Assembly: GCA_023412175.1 (NCBI GenBank)
Contig: JAEYOB010000351.1
Location: forward strand, 1-6,062
Length of the DNA stretch: 6,062 nucleotides
Reading direction: 5' to 3'
From: Pseudomonadota bacterium
Lineage (GTDB): Bacteria; Pseudomonadota; Alphaproteobacteria; Azospirillales; Azospirillaceae
Below the pieces are notes generated by a model. That model made no database searches, had not been told where the DNA came from, and worked only from the letters and a program-made list of their open reading frames with translations. A program made the translations under genes and the position numbers. Of this stretch, positions 1 to 5,100 are shown piece after piece. Position 1 is the stretch's first letter, and each line of letters opens with the position of its first letter.

Positions 1-1
1 C

Positions 2-304
2 GCCGCGCCTTCCGGTGGGGTGCGGACTTGGCAGGGCGAGGTCCTGGCGCATCTGGAGCGGCTCAAGCGGTACCCGCGTTCCGCCCAGGCGCGGCGCCAG
101 CAGGGCGTCGTCCACGTGCGGTTCATCATCGACCGGCAAGGCAAGGTGCTGTTCCGCAGCCTGGAGAGGGGGTCCGGCGTCGCTGCCCTGGACGAGGAGA
201 CCCTGGCGCTGGTGGAGCGTGCCGACCCGCTGCCGGCTCCGCCGGCGGACATGGCGCAGGCGCGCATCGAACTGGTGGTGCCGGTCGTCTATGCGATCAA
301 GTGA
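2..304 (+). CDS. TonB-family energy transducer, C-terminal domain (5' end outside window)
   Basis: Partial gene whose reading frame is open to the left edge. The last ~100 residues and the TGA stop (302-304) are present. They form a TonB C-terminal domain: a W..EVLAHLERLKRYP segment with the KRYP box, an RRQQG turn, the strand HVRFIIDRQGKV, a helix beginning LDEETLALVERADPLPAPP, and a closing VPVVYAIK strand. In the family this periplasmic domain contacts the TonB box of outer-membrane receptors and passes on the force from ExbB/ExbD. The membrane anchor and proline-rich spacer would lie upstream of the window. A GTG at position 20 is inside the domain and is not a credible start, because the same frame continues upstream of it. 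It converges on the NifX-like gene. The family call is firm; the substrate (siderophore, cobalamin or other) and whether this is the main TonB or a paralogue cannot be told. A TolA-like or other TonB_C-containing protein is the alternative. Confidence 0.9.
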   Translation, partial: AAPSGGVRTWQGEVLAHLERLKRYPRSAQARRQQGVVHVRFIIDRQGKVLFRSLERGSGVAALDEETLALVERADPLPAPPADMAQARIELVVPVVYAIK

Positions 305-308
305 TAAG

Positions 309-327
309 GACGGCGCCTGAGGGCGTC
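309..327 (+). terminator. Possible hairpin terminator after the TonB-family gene
   Basis: A small imperfect stem begins five bases after the TGA stop. GACG (309-312) pairs with CGTC (324-327), and inner GC pairs close a TGA loop, with bulged G residues on the left arm. It is followed by a pyrimidine-rich stretch (CCGTTCTCCCTTTC) rather than a clean T-run. The position fits transcription termination, but the bulges and lack of a T-run make it weak. Rho-dependent termination is equally possible. Confidence 0.3.
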
Positions 328-376
328 ATCCGTTCTCCCTTTCAATCAATGCTATCGCGTTGATCTGTCGGGTTTT

Positions 377-415
377 ACCGGCGGCGCTCAAGGGAAGCCC
401 CCAAGCGCCACCGGT
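377..415. repeat. 12-bp inverted repeat in the convergent intergenic region
   Basis: ACCGGCGGCGCT (377-388) is the reverse complement of AGCGCCACCGGT (404-415) with a single mismatch, around a 15-base loop. It lies between two convergent genes, where a transcript from either strand would fold. On the plus strand no T-run follows the right arm. On the minus strand the arm is followed by AAAA (from TTTT at 373-376), not U. It is therefore not a textbook intrinsic terminator in either direction, and could be a 3' stabilising stem or a protein site. The loop segment 393-402 is also complementary to 453-462 in the neighbouring hairpin. Confidence 0.6.
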
Positions 416-426
416 ATGATGCCGAA

Positions 427-462
427 GGAAAGCCCTTCTTCCGCTGAGGGAAGGGGGCTTCC
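427..462 (-). terminator. Hairpin just past the stop of the NifX-like gene, probable terminator
   Basis: GGAAAGCCC (427-435) pairs with GGGCTTCC (455-462) with one bulged A. An inner helix, TTCTTCC with GGGAAGG (436-442 and 448-454), contains G-U pairs and one mismatch, and the loop is GCTGA (443-447). The stem sits 12 bases beyond the stop codon of the minus-strand gene, the usual place for a terminator, and near the end of the TonB transcript from the other side. No run of U follows on the minus strand (only UUCGGC), so efficiency as an intrinsic terminator is doubtful. Confidence 0.42.
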
Positions 463-474
463 GCCCGCAATCCG

Positions 475-861
475 TCAGCGGTGCTCGGAGAACAGGTCGC
501 GCACCTTGCACAGCAGGCTTCCGATGGGGCGCGGTTTCGGCGGAGGGACGGCGTTGGCGCACCACGCGGCGACGGCCTTGCAGGGATCGGTCTCACCGGT
601 CATCGCGGCGGCGACGCCGCGCTTTTCCATGCGCCGGATGAAGCCCTCGCCGGCCGAGGCGGCGATCACTGCGGCAATGCCGTCCAAGGGGTGGGGACCC
701 TCGTTGCGCCAATGGTGAAAGACCTGTTCCCTGGTCAGCTCGACCTGTTCCACCAGGGTCGGCGGCTGCTCCGGTGCGGCGTCGAACACCAGCCAGCGCC
801 GCGCCTGTCCGGCATGGCCCCCGACGGTCCGGTAATCCTGGGTGGCAACGGCGACCCGCAT
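475..861 (-). CDS. NifB/NifX-family molybdenum-iron cluster-binding protein (NifX/NafY-like)
   Basis: A 128-residue cytoplasmic protein of the dinitrogenase iron-molybdenum cofactor family (NifX, NafY C-terminal domain, VnfX, NifB C-terminal domain). The family binds FeMo-co or its precursor NifB-co and hands it to the scaffold or apo-nitrogenase. Visible family signatures are an N-terminal strand MRVAVATQDYRTV followed by GHAG (15-18), WLVF, HPLDG (57-61), GEGFIRRM (71-78) and TGETDP (88-93). After the ~95-residue core comes a ~30-residue tail with a PPPKPRP stretch and Cys94, Cys101 and Cys118. The ATG at 861 is chosen because the protein begins exactly at the family's first strand and GGGGGAAGAG lies just upstream on the minus strand. 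It stands alone, divergent from 1182 and convergent with the TonB-family gene, with no nif gene beside it. The family assignment is solid. A role in nitrogenase assembly rather than another Mo/Fe-S task is inferred. I cannot assign nifX itself without genome context. Confidence 0.88.
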   Translation of the reverse strand: MRVAVATQDYRTVGGHAGQARRWLVFDAAPEQPPTLVEQVELTREQVFHHWRNEGPHPLDGIAAVIAASAGEGFIRRMEKRGVAAAMTGETDPCKAVAAWCANAVPPPKPRPIGSLLCKVRDLFSEHR

Positions 862-1181
862 CGCGCTCTTCCCCCGTGTCGAGACCCCTTGTCAGCCAGT
901 GTAGTCGGACGGATCCGCCTTGGTCGAGCAGCGCCCCTGGCCGGGACATCCTGCCGCAGGCGCCCGGTCCCGTTTCGGGTCATGCCGGCGTGCACAGGTG
1001 CGGAGCGGTATGCGGACCGGCGCGCCTGCTTCCGCCGCCAAGGCCGCAGGGAGGCGGTCAAGCGTGCGAAGGGTGCATGAACGGACGGCCATAAACCATC
1101 CGTGGCGTTGCTGGGCGGGGATGGGCCGGGTAGGGTCTCCGCAGCCAACCCGGCTTTCCTCCAACGACAACGAGACCAGCC
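862..1181. other. 320-bp divergent intergenic region with no supported gene
   Basis: This stretch lies between the start of the minus-strand NifX-like gene and the plus-strand 71-aa gene, so promoters for both should sit here. Reading frames that cross it are arginine/proline-rich, run into real genes in other frames, and have no convincing start site. On the minus strand a weak sigma-70-like pair can be drawn: TCGACC (927-922) and TACACT (903-898) with an 18-base spacer, giving a leader of about 30 bases for the NifX-like gene. It is too degenerate to call. I find no GG-N10-GC sigma-54 element. Only short inverted repeats occur, such as GCAGGCGC (956-963) with GCGCCTGC (1022-1029). Confidence 0.6.
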
Positions 1182-1397
1182 ATGAACGGACTGCATTCTC
1201 CGCAGACGTGGCAATGCCGCGTTGCCGCCCTTTTGGACGATCCCGTGGCCCAGGCGGTGCTGCGCCGCGACGGGCTGTCGCGGGACGACGTGTTCGCCGA
1301 ACTGGCTCCCGTCGCCGATGCGCTGACCCGCCGCCGGCGGCGCCAACGCCACGCCGGTCCCTGGGCCTTCGCCGAAGCCGAGGGCTCGGCCAACTGA
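1182..1397 (+). CDS. Small conserved-looking hypothetical protein, 71 aa
   Basis: I do not recognise the family. The protein is soluble and mostly helical. Residues 8-30 look like an amphipathic helix (QTWQCRVAALLDDPVAQAVL), followed by RRDGLSRDDVFAELAPVADAL (29-48), a basic cluster of five consecutive arginines (50-54, then QRH), and a short acidic tail. There is no membrane segment, signal peptide or metal motif; the single cysteine is Cys12. The codon pattern (G/C-ending third positions, no rare codons) matches its neighbours and supports a real gene. The ATG at 1182 is the only possible start: upstream in frame there is no ATG, GTG or TTG before a TAG at 1131. The Shine-Dalgarno sequence is weak (GAGACCAG region), so translation may be poor or leaderless-like. 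The arginine cluster might bind nucleic acid, but that is speculation. Two terminator-like hairpins downstream suggest a single-gene transcript. Confidence 0.68.
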   Translation: MNGLHSPQTWQCRVAALLDDPVAQAVLRRDGLSRDDVFAELAPVADALTRRRRRQRHAGPWAFAEAEGSAN

Positions 1398-1433
1398 CGC
1401 CAGCCGGGACGATCCTGCCGAGGAATCTGGGCA

Positions 1434-1460
1434 CGCGGGCGGCACAAGTGGCTGCCCGCG
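1434..1460 (+). terminator. Strong hairpin after the 71-aa gene, probable terminator
   Basis: CGCGGGCGGC (1434-1443) pairs along its full length with GCTGCCCGCG (1451-1460), ten base pairs including one G-U, around the 7-base loop ACAAGTG. It begins 36 bases after the TGA stop. The following bases are CCTGTTGATG, so the T-run is poor. The stability of the stem and its position make termination or 3' end protection likely. Confidence 0.55.
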
Positions 1461-1486
1461 CCTGTTGATGAATGGTCGCAGAATTC

Positions 1487-1503
1487 GGCCGGCCGGCCTT
1501 TTT
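1487..1503 (+). terminator. GC palindrome followed by five T residues, possible intrinsic terminator
   Basis: The self-complementary block GGCCGGCCGGCC (1487-1498) is followed directly by TTTTT (1499-1503), the layout of a rho-independent terminator on the plus strand. The stem is short if folded as a hairpin (4 bp with a 4-base loop). An alternative stem pairs GGCCT (1495-1499) with AGGCC (1508-1512). It may back up the larger hairpin at 1434-1460 and isolate the next gene from read-through. Confidence 0.45.
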
Positions 1504-1596
1504 CCATAGGCCAGGCTTGCGTCCATCACCTTGGCGTGACCTGCCTTGAAGCCGTCCGCGCGCCGGACAATGTGACTTGCCGAGCGTCCTCAGTGC

Positions 1597-1603
1597 AGGG
1601 AGG
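1597..1603 (+). promoter_or_regulatory. Ribosome binding site that fixes a TTG start
   Basis: AGGGAGG lies five bases upstream of TTG at 1609. It is one of the best Shine-Dalgarno matches in the window. In this frame there is no ATG or GTG between the upstream TGA (1573-1575) and the TTG, so the site decides the start of the 128-aa gene. Confidence 0.7.
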
Positions 1604-1608
1604 CAGGC

Positions 1609-1995
1609 TTGTTCAACCCTTTGATCACGGCGACCGCCGGCTGGTCCGAAGCGGTGGAGGAGCGCGCGAAGCGCTTCCTCGATTTCTGTCCCGGAACCGA
1701 GGGCGGTGGCAAGCCGGTCACGATGGCGACCCTGTTCGCCCGCTGCCACCACGACCCCGTCGCCAGCGCCCGTTTCCTGATGGTGATTCCCCCGCTCACC
1801 GCGCAGGGTGAACTGACCAGGATCATCGCGCACTTCCGCATCGACGGAGAGCCGTGCCCCGACCCCGCCGCTGCGGCGTGCGCCGCGCTTTCCCACGCAG
1901 GCCGCGCCGTCGCCATGCACGAGATCCATCCGGAACGGCAATGGTTAGCCAGCCTGCTGGCGGTGCTGGTCGGGAGAAGGCGCGAAATCCATTGA
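1609..1995 (+). CDS. Hypothetical protein, 128 aa, TTG start
   Basis: I do not recognise the family. The product is a soluble protein with alternating helical segments: an N-terminal helix around WSEAVEERAKRFLDF (12-26), a glycine-rich turn (EGGGKP), a second segment TMATLFARCHHDPVASARFLMVIPPL (38-63), a third GELTRIIAHFRIDG (67-80), an alanine-rich helix (87-103) and a hydrophobic C-terminal helix WLASLLAVLVG (112-122) ending in a basic tail. Cysteines are at 27, 46, 83 and 91, with no CxxC pair. The terminal hydrophobic stretch is too short to be a confident membrane span. Codon use matches the neighbours except TTA, AGA and AGG near the 3' end. TTG at 1609 is the only start compatible with the upstream in-frame stop and has a strong ribosome binding site. 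It lies 143 bp upstream of the kinase on the same strand, so co-transcription is possible but not shown. A small regulator or adaptor is conceivable; nothing in the sequence proves it. Confidence 0.72.
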   Translation: MFNPLITATAGWSEAVEERAKRFLDFCPGTEGGGKPVTMATLFARCHHDPVASARFLMVIPPLTAQGELTRIIAHFRIDGEPCPDPAAAACAALSHAGRAVAMHEIHPERQWLASLLAVLVGRRREIH

Positions 1996-2138
1996 CTGAT
2001 TTTCTCGCTTGGCGGCACCGGATCACGCAATCCGCGCGTAGTAAGAAGAAACAAACGCACGCAATGTGCCATGTTGGTATCGCCACCACCTGCCTTGGTT
2101 GATAGACTTCCCGTCGGGCGATTGCGCGAGGGAGGCGG
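1996..2138 (+). other. Leader region upstream of the hybrid kinase gene
   Basis: This 143-bp gap has visibly lower GC than its surroundings, especially around 2038-2080 (GTAGTAAGAAGAAACAAACG and following), as expected for a promoter region. The best -35/-10 pair I can draw is TTGGTA (2074-2079) with TTGATA (2099-2104), but the 19-base spacer is long and I do not call it a promoter. No clear terminator separates the 128-aa gene from the kinase, so read-through remains possible. Confidence 0.4.
2128..2135 (+). promoter_or_regulatory. Ribosome binding site for the hybrid kinase
   Basis: GAGGGAGG ends three bases before ATG 2139. The GAGG at its left end gives a normal spacing of seven. The next in-frame ATG codons (2175, 2187) have no comparable site and would trim the residues just before the first membrane segment, so ATG 2139 is preferred. 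Confidence 0.65.
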
Positions 2139-5100
2139 ATGGAGGGCAGTCGGTTCGGTGTGGCGCCCCGGCTCATGGCCGGAATGGCCGGCGCGGTCGC
2201 GTTGATCCTCGGGGCGGCGCTGACGGCGGCGCTGGCGCTGCTCGCCGCGTTCGACGTCCCCGGTGCCGACGGGCTGCGGCCACTCCTGGCGGGTGCGGTG
2301 GCGGCGTCGCTGCTCGCCGCGTTCGTCACGTTGGCGCTGGGCTTCGCTGCGGTCCGCCATCTGACGCGTGGCGAAGGCGGCGGGCGCACCCGGGCCGCCG
2401 ATCCCAACACTGCCGATAACAACGCCATCGATTACTACGCCGCCGAGATCCATCGCCGCGAACGGGCGTTGCGTGAGAGCGAGGCGCGGTTCCGCGGCCT
2501 GATCGAGGGGTCGATCCAGGGCATCCTGGTGCACCGCCGCTTCGCCCCGCTGTTCGCCAACGAGGCCTTTGCGCGCATTCACGGCTTCGACAGGGTCGAG
2601 GAGTTGATGGGGCTCTCCGACGTGAAGGGCCTGATCGCGCCGGAGGAGCGGGCGCGTGCCTGGAAGGCCTACATGCGGCTGATGGCGGGCGACGTGCAGC
2701 CGGAGGTTCGGCGGGTCCACAGCCTGCGGCGCGACGGCACCACCCTGTGGCTCGACGTCATCGACCGCGTTGTCGAGTGGATGGACGGCCCGGCGGTGCA
2801 GACCATCGTCGTCGATGTGACCGAGCGCGTGCGCGCCGAGGCGGAGGCCGCCACGGTGACCGCGCACCTCAGCGACGCCGTGGAGGCGATGCCCAGCGCC
2901 ATCCTGCTGCTGGACGCCGAGGGCACCATCCTGCTGCACAACAGGAAGTTCCGCGAGTTCTGGAACGTCACCGCGGAGGAGATTGCCGCCCATCCCAGCG
3001 CCAGCGCCCATCTGCGGTACTGGGCCTCGCGCGACATGCCCGGCATCGACGTGGACGCCTATGTCGAGAGCCGCCTGCAGGTGCTGGGCAGCGGCCGCGC
3101 CTACGCGCATCAGGTGCACACCGCGGATGGCCGCGACATGGAGATCCGCGGTTCGCCCCGCCCGGCCGGCGGCTGGGTCATCAGCGTCACCGACGTGACC
3201 GACAGGATGCGGATGCTGGCGGCGTTGCGCGACAGCGAGGCGCGCTTCCGTGACCTGATCGAAGGGTCGGTGCAGGGGATCCTGATCCTGCGCGACTTCC
3301 GCACGCTGTTCGTCAACCAGGCATTCGCGGCGATGACCGGCTACGGCCAGCCGAGCGGACTGCTGGGCGTGCCGCTGCTCGACGAGCTTTTCCCGACGGA
3401 CGAGCGCGAGCAGGCGCTCGCTTGGCACGCCCGTTTCATGGCGGGGGTGCCGATCGACGAGCCGGTCCGCCGCGGCCGGCTGCGCCGCCGCGACGGCTCG
3501 CACATCTGGGTGGATTTCGCCACCCGCGCCGTCGACTGGATGGGCGAACGGGCGATCCAGATCACCTGCGCCGACGTCTCCGCCCAGGTGGCGGCGGAGA
3601 GCGTGCTGGCGGCACGGAACGCCCAGCTCCAGGCCCTGTTCGAGGCCATGCCGACGGGCGTCTGCATGTTCGACCGCACCGGCCGCGCCGCCGTCTGGAA
3701 CCGGCAGTACGTCGCGTTGTGGCGCTATCCCGACACGTTGCTGGACGCGCATCCGACGGTCGCCGACCTCGTCCGTTTCGTCATGGCGCGCGGCGACTAC
3801 GGGGACGTGGACGTGGAGGAGCAGGTCCGGCGCGTCACCGGGTACGTGGGGCGTGGCGAGGCGGTGGACGTGGAGATCGCCCTCGTCGGCGGCCCCGTGC
3901 TGGCGATCCGCGGCAACGGCATGCCGGACGGCGGCTACGTCTACACCTACGCCGACATCACCGACCGGCGGGCAGCGGAGGAGGCGCTGCGCGGCAGCGA
4001 GCGCCAGTTGCGCGACATCCTGGAGGCGGCCCCCGTCGGCATGCTGATCGCCCATGTGAGCGGCCGGCCGCTGTTCTGGAATTCGTGCTTCTCGGCCATG
4101 CTCGGTGCCGATCCGCTGCGGATGCCGGAACTGCACGCCCCCGGCTTCTTCGCCGATCCCGGCCAGCGCGCCATGTTGCTGAACCTGCTGAAGCGCGAGG
4201 GGCGCGTGCAGCAGAGCGACGTAGCGTTCCGGCGGAGCGACGGCACGACCGGCTGGAGCCTGTTCGCGATGGAACGGGTGGACTTCGAGGGGCAGCCGGC
4301 GGTCGCCTCCTGGAGCCTGGACATCACCGAGCGCATCCGCGCCCAGGACCAGCTCCGCCACGCCAAGGAGCAGGCGGAGGAGGCGGCGCTTGCGAAGTCG
4401 ACCTTCCTCGCCACCATGAGCCACGAGATCCGCACCCCGATGAACGGCGTGCTCGGCATGCTGGAGGTGCTGGAACGCACGATCCTGGAGGTCGAGCAGC
4501 GCAAGGTGCTCGGCGTGATCCGCGAGTCGGCATCGGCTCTGCTGACCATCATCGACGACATCCTCGACTTTTCGAAGATCGAGGCCGGCCGCCTGCAGAT
4601 CGAGACGGTGCCGCTGTCGGTCCGCGACCTGACCGAGGGCGTGGCGGACCTGCTGGCGGCCCGCGCGCGGGACAAGCGCCTGGACCTCGTCACCGACGTG
4701 GTTCTGGCGGAGGATCCTGTCGAAGGGGCGGAGGCCCGCGTCGGCGATCCGGTGCGGCTGCGGCAGATCCTGCTGAACCTCGTCGGCAACGCGGTGAAAT
4801 TCACCGAGCGCGGCTTCGTCGCCGTGGTGGTGCGTCCCGGCGCCAAGCCCGACGGCGTCCGCTTCGAGGTGCGCGACAGCGGCATCGGCCTCAGCGGCGA
4901 GCAGCAGGCCCGCCTGTTCCAGCCCTTCACCCAGGCCGACGCCTCGACCACGCGGCGCTTCGGCGGCAGCGGGCTGGGGCTGTCGATCTGCCGCCGGCTG
5001 GTGGACATGATGGGTGGCGTCATCGGCGTCGAGGACAGGCCGGGCGGCGGCTCCACCTTCTGGTTCGAGGTTCCGCTGCCCCGCGCGCCGGAAGCCTCTG

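Noticed and set aside
898..927. Sigma-70-like promoter for the NifX-like gene on the minus strand (TCGACC, 18 bases, TACACT)
   Set aside because: Both boxes are far from consensus and many such pairs occur by chance. It is mentioned within the intergenic entry but not called.
481..1080. A 199-codon plus-strand frame opposite the NifX-like gene
   Set aside because: It is antisense to a gene with clear family motifs, rich in Arg/Gly/Pro, with no domain and no good ribosome binding site.
1077..1094. A five-codon frame (ATG AAC GGA CGG CCA TAA) whose first ten bases equal the start of the 71-aa gene at 1182
   Set aside because: The shared ATGAACGGAC is intriguing as a leader peptide or partial duplication, but the similarity ends there and there is no supporting ribosome site or repeat structure.
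1554..1568. Inverted repeat GTCCG-CGCGC-CGGAC upstream of the 128-aa gene as an operator
   Set aside because: Only five base pairs in a very GC-rich region, which is expected by chance, and no promoter can be placed around it.
892..1941. A 349-codon minus-strand frame across three gaps and two genes
   Set aside because: It is a GC-driven shadow. It overlaps two plus-strand genes with better codon bias and ends without any recognisable domain.
2739..3253. Arg/Gly-rich plus-strand frames inside the kinase gene
   Set aside because: They are out-of-frame shadows of the kinase, which has continuous domain homology through this region.
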